A DNA stretch of 52,268 nucleotides, from positions 1-52,268 of the forward strand of contig SVAX01000008.1 of NCBI GenBank assembly GCA_015059155.1, written 5' to 3'. The translations under genes were made by a program, and so were the position numbers. Source of the stretch: Bacillota bacterium (GTDB lineage Bacteria; Bacillota_I; Bacilli_A; RF39; UBA660). Within the stretch, counting starts at the first letter, position 1. Each line of letters opens with the position of its first letter. Below the pieces are notes generated by a model. The model saw only the letters and a program-made list of their open reading frames with translations, searched no databases and had not been told where the DNA came from. Positions 11,185 through 18,833 of this stretch are shown here, piece by piece.

Positions 11185-12109
11185 GATACTTAATACCTTG
11201 ATAAGAATTTCTTTTTGCCATCTCTTTATCTATATCATTTAATATTGTAACTTTTTTTACTAACCAATCTGGCTCTATTAAATCACTAACTTTAGGATCG
11301 CCAGTAATTCTATTAACTACAATATCTTCTCTTAAATACTCTAATTGATCACAAACAATATCTATGTATTCTTCTCTTGTAATAAGTTTAAATTTTTCTA
11401 ATTTATATATATCAGCAAGTTTAGTATCTTTAAGTATAGAAAGCATATGTATTTTAATTCCTTGAATATCTAAATTACTTAAATATTTAACTGTTTCTAT
11501 CATCATTTCTTTTGTTTCATATGGCAATCCATTAATAATATGTACAACAACATTTATGTTTCTTTTTCTTAGCTTCTTAACCATATCTTCAAAACACTCT
11601 AATGTGTGGCATCTATTGATAAAATTAGATGTTTTTTCATGTATTGTTTGTAAACCTAATTCTATAGTAAGATAAGTTTTCTTAGAAAGTTCTTCTAAAT
11701 AATCTAAACATTCATCATCTACTGAATCAGGACGAGTTGCTATATTAAGTCCAACTACATTATCTAATTCTAAAATAGTTTCATATTTTTCTTTTAATAT
11801 ATTTACAGGTGCATATGTATTAGTGTTAGCTTGAAAATAACCAATATATTTAGCTTTAGGCCATTTTTTTAACATCATTTCTTTTACTTCGTTGAATTGT
11901 GTTACTAAATCTTTTTTTATGTCTCCAGCATACTCACCACTACCACTTTTAGAACAATATATACACCCACCAAGTCCAACTTTACCGTCTTTATTTGGGC
12001 AAGTAAAACCTGCATTTAAACTAACTTTGAAAACCTTAGAATTAAATTTATGTTTGTAAAAATAATCTAAAGTATAATATCTTTTATTTGAATCGGAATA
12101 CTTAAACAT
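11168..12109 (-). CDS. Radical SAM protein, YhcC/YtqA-like (TIGR01212 family)
   Basis: Radical SAM enzymes bind a [4Fe-4S] cluster through three cysteines and cleave S-adenosylmethionine. Here the cluster motif is spread out as FTCPNKDGKVGLGGCIYC followed by SGSGEYAG, which is typical of the YhcC/YtqA group and not of the plain CxxxCxxC form. ATRPDSVDDE and LELGLQTIHEKTSNFINRCH are further conserved blocks. I start at the ATG at 12109, which has a GGTGG ribosome site and a TATAAT (12126-12131) 16 nt upstream. A longer frame to 12154 would begin before the promoter. The length of 313 residues fits the family. Substrate unknown; a role in RNA modification is often proposed. Confidence 0.85.
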   Translation of the reverse strand: MFKYSDSNKRYYTLDYFYKHKFNSKVFKVSLNAGFTCPNKDGKVGLGGCIYCSKSGSGEYAGDIKKDLVTQFNEVKEMMLKKWPKAKYIGYFQANTNTYAPVNILKEKYETILELDNVVGLNIATRPDSVDDECLDYLEELSKKTYLTIELGLQTIHEKTSNFINRCHTLECFEDMVKKLRKRNINVVVHIINGLPYETKEMMIETVKYLSNLDIQGIKIHMLSILKDTKLADIYKLEKFKLITREEYIDIVCDQLEYLREDIVVNRITGDPKVSDLIEPDWLVKKVTILNDIDKEMAKRNSYQGIKYQKNNT

Positions 12110-12147
12110 AAAACCACCAATTAATATTATATAGTAAAAAAATTTAT

Positions 12148-12176
12148 TTGACAATTAGTCTTATTGTTAATATAAT
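12148..12176 (+). promoter_or_regulatory. Sigma-A-type promoter of mnmA
   Basis: TTGACA (12148-12153), 17-nt spacer, TATAAT (12171-12176): a perfect consensus promoter 18 nt before the mnmA ATG. It overlaps no operator that I can see. Confidence 0.85.
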
Positions 12177-12194
12177 AAGAGTGTTGGTGATAGT

Positions 12195-13220
12195 ATGAAA
12201 AAAGTATTAGTAGGTATTAGTGGTGGCGTGGATAGTAGTGTAAGTGCTATGATACTTAAAGAACAAGGATATGAAGTAATAGGATGCACTATGAAACTAT
12301 TTAGTAATAGTAATAATACTGATTCTAAAGAAGTATGTGATAAATTAAATATTGAATATAGAGAATTAGATTTTAAAGATAAATTTAAAAATGATGTAAT
12401 AAATTATTTTATAGATTCATATAAAAATGGGGAAACACCTAATCCATGTGTTATGTGTAATAAAAAATTAAAATTTGGATATTTATACGAATATGCAAAA
12501 GAAAATAATATTGATTATATAGCTACAGGTCATTATGCTAAAATAGAATATAGTGATAAATATAATAGATATATATTAAAAAAAGCAGATAATATAAATA
12601 AAGATCAAAGCTATTTCTTATACAATATAGATAAAAATATATTAGGAAATATAATATTTCCATTGGCTAATTTTAATTCAAAAGAAGAAATAAGAGAGTT
12701 AGCTAAAAGTAAAGGTTTAAAACCAGCATCTAAATCAGACAGTCAAGATATATGTTTTATCCCGGATGGTAATTATAAGAAATTTTTAATTAATAGTAGA
12801 GAAGTAAGAGAGAATATTGGAAATATAGTTTATAATGATAAAGTTATTGGTAAACATAATGGTCTTTATAATTATACTATAGGACAAAGAAAAGGTCTGG
12901 GCATTGCTCATGAAAATCCATTATATGTAGTAGGATTTAATAAAAATAACAATGAATTGATAGTAGGAGAAGAACAAGATTTATATATTAAGAGTTTCAA
13001 AGTAAAAGACTATAATTTGTTATTAATAGACGAAATAAAAGAGCCTATAAAGGTTATGGTAAAAACACGATATAAAAGTATGGAGTATCCTGCAACTCTT
13101 ACAATAGAAAATAATTTAATAAATGTAGAATTTGATACAAAACAAAAAGGAGTAACACCTGGACAGTCTGCGGTATTTTACATAGATGACATAGTATTAG
13201 GTGGAGGAATAATAGTATAA
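12195..13220 (+). CDS. mnmA: tRNA-uridine 2-sulfurtransferase MnmA
   Basis: MnmA adenylates U34 of tRNA for Lys, Glu and Gln and inserts sulfur at C2. The PP-loop SGGVDSS lies at residues 9-15. The two catalytic cysteines are Cys85 (NPCVMCNK) and Cys187 (SQDICFIPDG). TGHYAK and the C-terminal GQRKGLGIA block are also conserved. At 341 residues it is somewhat shorter than the Bacillus enzyme of about 370. The start has a GGTGA ribosome site and a consensus promoter. It is followed by an attenuator-like terminator and then truB, another tRNA modification gene, under a separate promoter. Confidence 0.96.
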   Translation: MKKVLVGISGGVDSSVSAMILKEQGYEVIGCTMKLFSNSNNTDSKEVCDKLNIEYRELDFKDKFKNDVINYFIDSYKNGETPNPCVMCNKKLKFGYLYEYAKENNIDYIATGHYAKIEYSDKYNRYILKKADNINKDQSYFLYNIDKNILGNIIFPLANFNSKEEIRELAKSKGLKPASKSDSQDICFIPDGNYKKFLINSREVRENIGNIVYNDKVIGKHNGLYNYTIGQRKGLGIAHENPLYVVGFNKNNNELIVGEEQDLYIKSFKVKDYNLLLIDEIKEPIKVMVKTRYKSMEYPATLTIENNLINVEFDTKQKGVTPGQSAVFYIDDIVLGGGIIV

Positions 13221-13230
13221 TAATTGACAT

Positions 13231-13266
13231 AAACTCTGTTTCTTTAATATAGAAACGAGTTTTTTG
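13231..13266 (+). terminator. Intrinsic terminator after mnmA
   Basis: AAACTC-GTTTCT pairs with AGAAAC-GAGTTT (one bulged T), then TTTTT. Located between mnmA and the truB promoter. Confidence 0.8.
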
Positions 13267-13286
13267 TATAAGTTTAAATCAAAACA

Positions 13287-13295
13287 TGTTATAAT
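13287..13295 (+). promoter_or_regulatory. Extended -10 promoter of truB
   Basis: TGTTATAAT (TGN plus TATAAT, 13287-13295) lies 16 nt before the truB ATG; I see no good -35 at the right distance. Confidence 0.65.
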
Positions 13296-13311
13296 TATAT
13301 TAGGTGGATAT

Positions 13312-14178
13312 ATGAATGGAGTATTAATAATAGATAAACAAAAAGGTATTACAAGCCGTGATGTAGTAAATAATGTAGTAAAAAAATTTAATACTAAAAA
13401 GGTTGGCCATACAGGGACACTTGATCCAATTGCTACTGGAGTACTTGTTGTATGTGTTGGAAGTGCAACTAAATTAGTTGATAAATTAACTTGTAATGAT
13501 AAAGAATATATAGCTAGTGTAGAACTAGGTACTCTTACAGATACGCTTGATAATACAGGTAAAATATTAAATGAAGAAACATGTGTTAAAACTAAAGAAG
13601 AAATAATAAAAGTGTTAAATAGTTTTAAAGGTAAGTACTTACAAGAAGTACCAATATATTCAGCAGTTAAAATAAATGGTAAAAAACTATATGAGTATGC
13701 AAGAGAAAATATAGAAGTTGAGTTACCTAAAAGAGAAGTAGAAATAACTGATATTGAATTAATTGATAATATAGAATATAAAGATGATAAAACTTTATTT
13801 AAGTTTAAATGTAGCGTATCTAAAGGTACTTATATTAGAAGCTTAATTAGAGATATAGCTTTAAAATTAAATACAATAGGAATAATGACTGACTTAAGAA
13901 GAGTAAGACAAGGTAAATTTAAAATAGAAGATTCTATTTGTTTAGAAGAATTAAATGAAAATAATTTAGTTCCTATTATTGATGTATTGGATTATAAAAA
14001 AATAGAATTGACTAGTAATAAAGAAAAAGAAATATTAAATGGTGCTATTATAGATAATATTTATGATAGCGATGAAGTATTATTTATTAGTGGCAATGAA
14101 GCAGTTGCCCTTTATAAAAAATATGATAAAGACAATAAAAAATTGAAACCATATAAAATGTTTAAAGGAGGAAGATAA
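13312..14178 (+). CDS. truB: tRNA pseudouridine(55) synthase TruB
   Basis: TruB converts U55 in the T-loop of tRNAs to pseudouridine. The N-terminal GVLIIDKQKGITSRDVV block and the catalytic motif HTGTLDP (Asp38) identify it, as do the later PPIYSAVK-like (VPIYSAVKINGKKLYEYAR) and GTYIRSL motifs. I use the ATG at 13312, which has an AGGTGG ribosome site 5-10 nt upstream. The longer frame from 13264 would start inside the mnmA terminator. The length of 288 residues matches the family. The next gene begins 1 nt after the stop, so the two are cotranscribed and probably coupled. The usual Bacillus partner ribF is absent here. Confidence 0.95.
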   Translation: MNGVLIIDKQKGITSRDVVNNVVKKFNTKKVGHTGTLDPIATGVLVVCVGSATKLVDKLTCNDKEYIASVELGTLTDTLDNTGKILNEETCVKTKEEIIKVLNSFKGKYLQEVPIYSAVKINGKKLYEYARENIEVELPKREVEITDIELIDNIEYKDDKTLFKFKCSVSKGTYIRSLIRDIALKLNTIGIMTDLRRVRQGKFKIEDSICLEELNENNLVPIIDVLDYKKIELTSNKEKEILNGAIIDNIYDSDEVLFISGNEAVALYKKYDKDNKKLKPYKMFKGGR

Positions 14179-14179
14179 T

Positions 14180-15070
14180 ATGACATTAGTTATTATGGCT
14201 GCAGGAATGGGAAGTAGATTTGGAGGATTAAAACAAATTGAACCAGTAGGTCCAAATGGAGAGTTTATAATAGATTATTCTATTTATGATGCAATTAAAG
14301 CAGGATTTACTAAAGTAGTATTTATAATTAAAGAAGAAAATTATGATATATTTAAAGAAACTATTGGAAAACGTATTGAAGGAAAAATAGATGTAGAATA
14401 CGTATTTCAAGATATAAAAAATGTACCAACTGGAATAGTTTTACCAAGTGATAGAGTTAAACCTTTAGGTACAGGACATGCAATCCTTAGTTGTAAAGGA
14501 GTTGTTAATGAACCATTTGCTATTATAAATTCAGATGATTTTTATGGAAGGGATGCTTATATTAAAGCAGCTAACTTCTTAAAAGAAAATACTACTGATT
14601 ATGCGATGATAGGATATTTGATAGGTAATACTTTGACAGAAAATGGATCAGTTAAAAGAGGTTATTCAGAACAAATAGATGGATATTTAACAAATATAAT
14701 TGAATCTAGTGTATATAGAGAAAATGATAAAATTAAAGTAGAACCATTAGATGGTAGAGTTGGTTTTTATGCTAAAGATGATGATTTAGTTTCTATGAAT
14801 ATGTTTTGCTTTAAACCAGATATGATTGATTATTTAGATGAACACTTTATAGATTTCTTTAATAATAATAAGGATAATTTAGATAAATGTGAATATTTAA
14901 TACCAGATGTAGTATTTGAAAGAATTGAAAATGATAATTTAAAAGTTAGAGTAGTAGATACTACTTCAATTTGGAAAGGTGTTACATATAAAGAGGATAA
15001 AGAAGAATTAGTAGGTTATATAAATGATTTGGTAGAAAAAGGAGAATATCCAAATAATTTATACAAATAA
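14180..15070 (+). CDS. Sugar-phosphate nucleotidyltransferase family protein
   Basis: The N terminus has the nucleotide-binding signature of NTP-transferases (MAAGMGSRFGGLKQIEPVGP), which in the family binds NTP and a sugar phosphate or similar alcohol phosphate. INSDDFYG near residues 118-125 provides the metal-binding Asp. Length is 296 residues. It starts 1 nt after truB with a strong GGAGGA ribosome site inside the truB tail, so it shares the truB transcript. The specific substrate cannot be read from sequence. Close relatives in Clostridia and Bacilli are annotated only as nucleotidyltransferases. It ends at a bidirectional terminator shared with lexA. Confidence 0.8.
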   Translation: MTLVIMAAGMGSRFGGLKQIEPVGPNGEFIIDYSIYDAIKAGFTKVVFIIKEENYDIFKETIGKRIEGKIDVEYVFQDIKNVPTGIVLPSDRVKPLGTGHAILSCKGVVNEPFAIINSDDFYGRDAYIKAANFLKENTTDYAMIGYLIGNTLTENGSVKRGYSEQIDGYLTNIIESSVYRENDKIKVEPLDGRVGFYAKDDDLVSMNMFCFKPDMIDYLDEHFIDFFNNNKDNLDKCEYLIPDVVFERIENDNLKVRVVDTTSIWKGVTYKEDKEELVGYINDLVEKGEYPNNLYK

Positions 15071-15096
15071 AAAAATACGATTAATTCGTATTTTTT
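15071..15096. terminator. Bidirectional terminator between convergent genes
   Basis: AAAAATACGA pairs with TCGTATTTTT around a 5-nt loop, flanked by A and T runs; serves the nucleotidyltransferase gene and lexA. Confidence 0.8.
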
Positions 15097-15712
15097 ATAT
15101 TTTTCTATACAATCCTATAGCTTTTCCAAGTATAAATACATTATCAAATATAAAAGGATCCATGGTATCATTTTCTGGTTGTAATCTTATATGATCTTTT
15201 TCTTTATAAAAAGTTTTAAGAGTAACTTCATTTTCTTCAGTCATTGCAACTACAATTTCACCATTTCTAGCAGTGTTTCTTCTTTCAACTATAATAATAT
15301 CTCCGTCTAGAATTCCAGCGTTAATCATACTATCTCCGCTTACATTAAGTGTGAATACTTCTTTATCTTTAGGAACTAAGTATGCAGGTAAAGAAAAGAA
15401 TTCATTTGGATTTTCTATTGCTTCAATAGGATTTCCTGCAGTTATTTTACCAAGTAATGGTACTTCAATAACATCCTCATTCTTAGGTATAAACTCATTT
15501 TCTACCATAAGTTCTATTGTTCTATTTTTATTACTTCCTTTTTTAATATAGCCTTTATTAGCTAAACAATCTAAATGTGCTTGAACAGTAGCTGGTGATG
15601 ATACCCCAATAGCTTCTGCTATTTCTCTTACAGTAGGTGGGTATCCGTGAGATACTATGTATGATTTAATATAATTTAATGCATCTTCTTGTCTTTTAGT
15701 AAGCTTTTCCAT
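15095..15712 (-). CDS. lexA: SOS repressor LexA
   Basis: LexA represses DNA-damage genes and self-cleaves with RecA filaments. Residues 1-65 are the winged helix-turn-helix domain (PPTVREIAEAIGVSSPATVQAHL). The cleavage site is Ala92-Gly93 (KITAGNP). The catalytic dyad is Ser128 (VSGDSMINAG) and Lys166 (EVTLKTFYKE). The length of 205 residues equals the Bacillus protein. A GGAGGAAGG ribosome site precedes the ATG. Its own promoter (15736-15764) carries a degenerate LexA box. The neighbouring divergent gene is a tiny membrane peptide under a good LexA box, the same layout as lexA-yneA in Bacillus. Confidence 0.97.
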   Translation of the reverse strand: MEKLTKRQEDALNYIKSYIVSHGYPPTVREIAEAIGVSSPATVQAHLDCLANKGYIKKGSNKNRTIELMVENEFIPKNEDVIEVPLLGKITAGNPIEAIENPNEFFSLPAYLVPKDKEVFTLNVSGDSMINAGILDGDIIIVERRNTARNGEIVVAMTEENEVTLKTFYKEKDHIRLQPENDTMDPFIFDNVFILGKAIGLYRKI

Positions 15713-15735
15713 AACCTTCCTCCAATTCTATTTAC

Positions 15736-15775
15736 ATTTTACCACACAACTTTACATATGTCAAACATTTGTTCA
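15736..15775 (-). promoter_or_regulatory. lexA promoter with degenerate LexA box
   Basis: On the minus strand: TTGACA (15759-15764), 17-nt spacer, TAAAAT (15736-15741). TGAACAAATGTTTG (15762-15775) overlaps the -35 and differs at two positions from the palindrome CGAACAAATGTTCG, suggesting weak autorepression. Confidence 0.7.
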
Positions 15776-15793
15776 AAAGTTAATAAAAATATA

Positions 15794-15822
15794 TTGACAC
15801 GAATAAATGTTCGTGATATGAT
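15794..15822 (+). promoter_or_regulatory. SOS promoter with LexA box between -35 and -10
   Basis: TTGACA (15794-15799), 17-nt spacer, TATGAT (15817-15822). The spacer begins with CGAATAAATGTTCG (15800-15813), a near-palindromic Gram-positive LexA box. The same arrangement occurs at 44260-44288. Confidence 0.85.
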
Positions 15823-15845
15823 AATTACAGAAAGAAGGTAATAGT

Positions 15846-15989
15846 ATGGAATTAGTTAAAAGTAAAGGTATGGTTGTTTTTTTAGTAGTAGTGCTTAGTA
15901 TTACAATAATAAGTTCAATAAATACTAAAAAGTATGATGAAAGAAATAAAGATATTGAAAAGTCTTATATTTCTATGAACATAAAATAA
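15846..15989 (+). CDS. SOS-controlled small single-pass membrane peptide, candidate division inhibitor
   Basis: A 47-codon frame with an AAGGT ribosome site 7-12 nt upstream. Residues 8-25 (GMVVFLVVVLSITIISSI) form one membrane segment, followed by a charged, mostly cytosolic or external tail of about 22 residues ending MNIK. It is divergent from lexA and driven by a promoter with a LexA box, the position held in Bacillus and Listeria by yneA, whose product halts division after DNA damage. Unlike YneA it has no LysM domain, and its size is closer to small SOS inhibitors such as Caulobacter SidA. Existence of the gene is well supported by promoter, ribosome site and terminator; the division-inhibitor role is inference. 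Confidence 0.7.
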   Translation: MELVKSKGMVVFLVVVLSITIISSINTKKYDERNKDIEKSYISMNIK

Positions 15990-16017
15990 CATCCTTTATT
16001 AGCTAGGATGTTTTTTT
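15988..16017. terminator. Bidirectional terminator between the SOS peptide gene and the flippase gene
   Basis: AACATCCT (15988-15995) pairs with AGGATGTT (16005-16012), then TTTTT. The arms overlap the stop codons of both convergent genes. Confidence 0.85.
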
Positions 16018-17297
16018 AATATTTTTCTAACATTATACAAATCAAATAGAGTAACAAATACTATATTTATACTAGTAGCTATTAATAAACTCCAAAGACC
16101 TATCTCAAAAAATGAAACGATGAATAATGTAAGTGTTCTAAGTATCATACCAATAAGTGTTCCTGTCATAGATATTTTTGCACTTCCCATAGCTTGCAAA
16201 CTACTAGAAATAGGTGACTGTATATAGTGTAGTAAACAAATAGGGGCTATTACCTTTATATAATTAATACCTTTATTTGTGTTAAAAAGAAATTTAAGTA
16301 ATACATCTGGAAATAATTCAAAAATAATAGTAGCAGGTATACCTATAAGTAAGCAAAAGAAAATAGCTTGCTTTATTTTTTTACTTATATATTTAAAATT
16401 ACCTTTTGTATAACTTTTAGAGACTATTGGAATGAGTGCTTGAGATATAGCTCCTGTAAAAAATGATGGTAGTAATACCAACTGCATAACATATCCATTT
16501 ATAATTCCGTATTCATTAACTATAAAATTATTTGTATAGCCAATTTTTAATAGTACAAAAGTAATTATGATAGGCTCTAAAAAATATCCAATAGATCCAA
16601 TAAGTCTACTACCTGTAGTAGGTAGCGCAATCTTAAATAATTCTTTAATATTTTTCTTATTAGGTATAAGCTCTTTTTTATCACATTTAAAGTTTGGTAT
16701 TAAAAATATAAAAATTATAATACTAGAAAGTTCACAAAATATATTAGATAAAATTATAAAAGCAATCGCATATTCAATTCCTTTACTTAAGAAAAAAGGA
16801 ATTCCAATAATAATAAATATTAATTTAACTAAATCTTCTATAATATTAGTTATCACATGAGGGTACATTCTTTGCTTAGCAAAGAAATAACTTCTAAGAC
16901 AATTAGAAATAGTTATAAATGGAAGTACAAACCCAATACTTAAAAGACCTAATGTTAATCTTGAATCATTAAGTAAATTAGTACTTAAGAAATTACACGA
17001 TGCTATTAAAAATAGTATAATTAATATATCTATAGAAAGAGATATAAGTATTGATGTAAATACTAAGTTTTTAGTACTGTATTTATCACTTGCAATTAAT
17101 ACATTTAAAGCTGTTGGAAGTCCTAACCCTGCAATGCTATTAAGAAGCATAAATGTAGGCATAATCATAGAATAAAGTCCTATACCTTCTGTTCCTATAA
17201 GTCGTGTTAAAACAATTTTGATAATCATACCAAGCATCTTAGTAAAAAAACCACCAATTATTAATATAAGAGTAGATTTAATAAATTTATTTTTCAT
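15999..17297 (-). CDS. SpoVB/MurJ-like polysaccharide or lipid flippase (MOP superfamily)
   Basis: A 432-residue integral membrane protein with about 12-14 hydrophobic segments and the MOP-superfamily N terminus (GGFFTKMLGMIIKIVLTRLIG, GTEGIGLYSMIMP). Members move lipid-linked wall or capsule precursors across the membrane. The gene order flippase - comN-like - secDF matches Bacillus spoVB-yrzD-secDF, which favours the SpoVB branch; orientation of this gene is reversed here and a YhcG gene lies between. No Shine-Dalgarno sequence is visible before the ATG. TAGAAT at 17309-17314 (minus strand) would give a leader of only a few bases. Substrate not determinable. Confidence 0.82.
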   Translation of the reverse strand: MKNKFIKSTLILIIGGFFTKMLGMIIKIVLTRLIGTEGIGLYSMIMPTFMLLNSIAGLGLPTALNVLIASDKYSTKNLVFTSILISLSIDILIILFLIASCNFLSTNLLNDSRLTLGLLSIGFVLPFITISNCLRSYFFAKQRMYPHVITNIIEDLVKLIFIIIGIPFFLSKGIEYAIAFIILSNIFCELSSIIIFIFLIPNFKCDKKELIPNKKNIKELFKIALPTTGSRLIGSIGYFLEPIIITFVLLKIGYTNNFIVNEYGIINGYVMQLVLLPSFFTGAISQALIPIVSKSYTKGNFKYISKKIKQAIFFCLLIGIPATIIFELFPDVLLKFLFNTNKGINYIKVIAPICLLHYIQSPISSSLQAMGSAKISMTGTLIGMILRTLTLFIVSFFEIGLWSLLIATSINIVFVTLFDLYNVRKILKKHPS

Positions 17298-17461
17298 AGT
17301 ATAAGTTTATTCTAATAAGTAGTAAAAAAGTACAAGTTATAAAATTTTTTATTTATACTATTTTTCTTTTTCTACAAATAAAAAAATACAGAAGACTGTA
17401 ATCTACAAGTAGAAATTAAATTATTGTATAAATAACCTTACAATTAAATAAAAATGAGTGT

Positions 17462-17484
17462 TTGATTAATGTTTTTATATGTGA
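17462..17484 (+). promoter_or_regulatory. Conserved upstream element of the first YhcG gene
   Basis: A TTTGATTRAT...TTTTATATGTG block is shared with the region before the second copy (27976-27998). It contains a possible -35 TTGATT, followed after 17 nt by the weak -10 TAAGTT (17485-17490). The conservation indicates that promoter and gene were duplicated together. Confidence 0.5.
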
Positions 17485-17510
17485 TAAGTTGTTATAACTG
17501 GAGGTAATAT

Positions 17511-18413
17511 ATGAACTATTATAATCAAATAAAAGAGGAATTAATAAATAATGAAGTATATAAGAAAGTAAAAGACTATAGTAAAAATAGAAGTGATTTA
17601 AGTACTTATTATAATGTGGGGAAGTTATTAGTAGAGGCTCAAGGTGGAGAAGAAAGGGCAAAATATGGAGATGGATTAATTAAAGAGTATTCTAAAAAAT
17701 TAACTTTGGAGTTGGGAAAAAAGTTTAATTTAACTCTTTTAAAAAACATAAGACAATTTTATTTAATTGTTCAAAAAGGTCCGACATTGTCGGACCAATT
17801 GAGTTGGAGCCATTATGTAGAATTACTAAAGTTCGATGATATAAAGAAAATTAATTACTATATACATATTTCAATAAATCAAAAATTAGCTGTTAGAGAA
17901 CTTAGATTTAAAATTAAAAATAATGAATATGAAAGATTACCAAAAGATACAAAGAACAAATTAAAGATAAAAGAAGAAAATAAAATAAATGATTTTATAA
18001 AGAACCCAATACTTATAAAAAATAGTTATAACTATATTAAGATAACAGAGAAAGTATTAAAGCAATTAATACTTGAAGATTTACCTAATTTTTTAAGTGA
18101 ATTAGGAGAAGGATTTTGCTTTATAAAAGATGAATATAAAATAAAAATAGGAGAAAGATACAATTACATAGATTTATTATTATTTAATATAAAATATAAT
18201 TGTTACGTAGTTGTAGAGTTAAAAATTACTGAACTAAAAAAAGAACATATAGGGCAAATTCAGACTTATATGAATTATATAGATAAACATATAAAAACAA
18301 TAAACCAAGACAAAACAATAGGAATAATAATCTGTAAAAAAGGTAATGAATTTGTAATGGAATATTGCAGTGATGATAGAATATTTAATACAATTTATAA
18401 TTTAACATATTAA
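17511..18413 (+). CDS. YhcG/DUF1016-family PD-(D/E)XK nuclease, copy A
   Basis: The N-terminal part (residues 1-145) is the helical DUF1016 region, with KNIRQFYLI and the family hallmark LSDQLSWSHYVELL (residues 93-106). The C-terminal part is a PD-(D/E)XK nuclease fold with Asp221 (YNYIDLLLF), Glu236-Leu-Lys238 (VVVELKIT) and Gln249 in GQIQTYMNYI. Such proteins are often carried by mobile or defence-related loci; the cellular role is unsettled. The ATG has a GGAGGT ribosome site. A GC-rich perfect palindrome lies inside the coding region (17778-17796). A paralogue at 28025 is identical at about 86 of the first 102 residues. It interrupts the expected flippase-comN neighbourhood. Confidence 0.85.
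   Translation: MNYYNQIKEELINNEVYKKVKDYSKNRSDLSTYYNVGKLLVEAQGGEERAKYGDGLIKEYSKKLTLELGKKFNLTLLKNIRQFYLIVQKGPTLSDQLSWSHYVELLKFDDIKKINYYIHISINQKLAVRELRFKIKNNEYERLPKDTKNKLKIKEENKINDFIKNPILIKNSYNYIKITEKVLKQLILEDLPNFLSELGEGFCFIKDEYKIKIGERYNYIDLLLFNIKYNCYVVVELKITELKKEHIGQIQTYMNYIDKHIKTINQDKTIGIIICKKGNEFVMEYCSDDRIFNTIYNLTY
17778..17796. repeat. 19-bp perfect palindrome inside YhcG copy A
   Basis: Arms GGTCCGACA (17778-17786) and TGTCGGACC (17788-17796) around one T. It uses CCG and TCG codons, uncommon in this AT-rich DNA. The second YhcG gene has the equivalent palindrome with different but still paired outer bases. Confidence 0.9.
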
Positions 18414-18483
18414 AAAAATAATTCTTTATAGGATTTTTTTAATAAATTTCGTAAATTTCCTTTAAAAAATATTTTATTTAATA

Positions 18484-18489
18484 TATAAT
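18484..18489 (+). promoter_or_regulatory. -10 box before the comN-like gene
   Basis: TATAAT at 18484-18489, 35 nt before the ATG; no clear -35. The region 18414-18483 otherwise holds only AT-rich sequence. Confidence 0.4.
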
Positions 18490-18524
18490 GGATATGTATC
18501 TAGTTGTATTTATGGAGGATAGTT

Positions 18525-18833
18525 ATGGATATAGAATTTAATAGTGTTAAAGAATTGTATGAAAGATTAAAACCAGCACTCACAACTAAAGAAACAGAAT
18601 TAAAAAGGAATGATTTAGACTATATAAAAATAGAAGATATTTGGAATTATTTAAAAGATTCTAAATGGTCTAAAGCTAATAACTTACTTTTATATCAAAT
18701 GGTAGATGATATACTTAATTTAGATAATAATGAAATAGATGAGTATGTTAAAGGGGAAATAAGAAAGAAAGTTATACAACCTAACTTAGAAAATATGAAA
18801 TGGGATGATGATTATGACAAAAAAGAAGAATGA
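18525..18833 (+). CDS. ComN-like post-transcriptional regulator
   Basis: A 102-residue soluble protein resembling Bacillus ComN (YrzD) of the 'post-transcriptional regulator' family: LKPALTTKETELKRNDLDY followed by EDIWNYLKDSKWSK and LYQMVDDILNLDNNEIDEYV match the family pattern. ComN affects comE mRNA in Bacillus and lies between spoVB and secDF there, as here. The start at 18525 has a strong GGAGGA ribosome site; the ORF extension to 18504 has none. The end overlaps the secDF start by about 20-29 nt, indicating coupling. No competence genes are in the window, so the role here may differ. Confidence 0.75.
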   Translation: MDIEFNSVKELYERLKPALTTKETELKRNDLDYIKIEDIWNYLKDSKWSKANNLLLYQMVDDILNLDNNEIDEYVKGEIRKKVIQPNLENMKWDDDYDKKEE

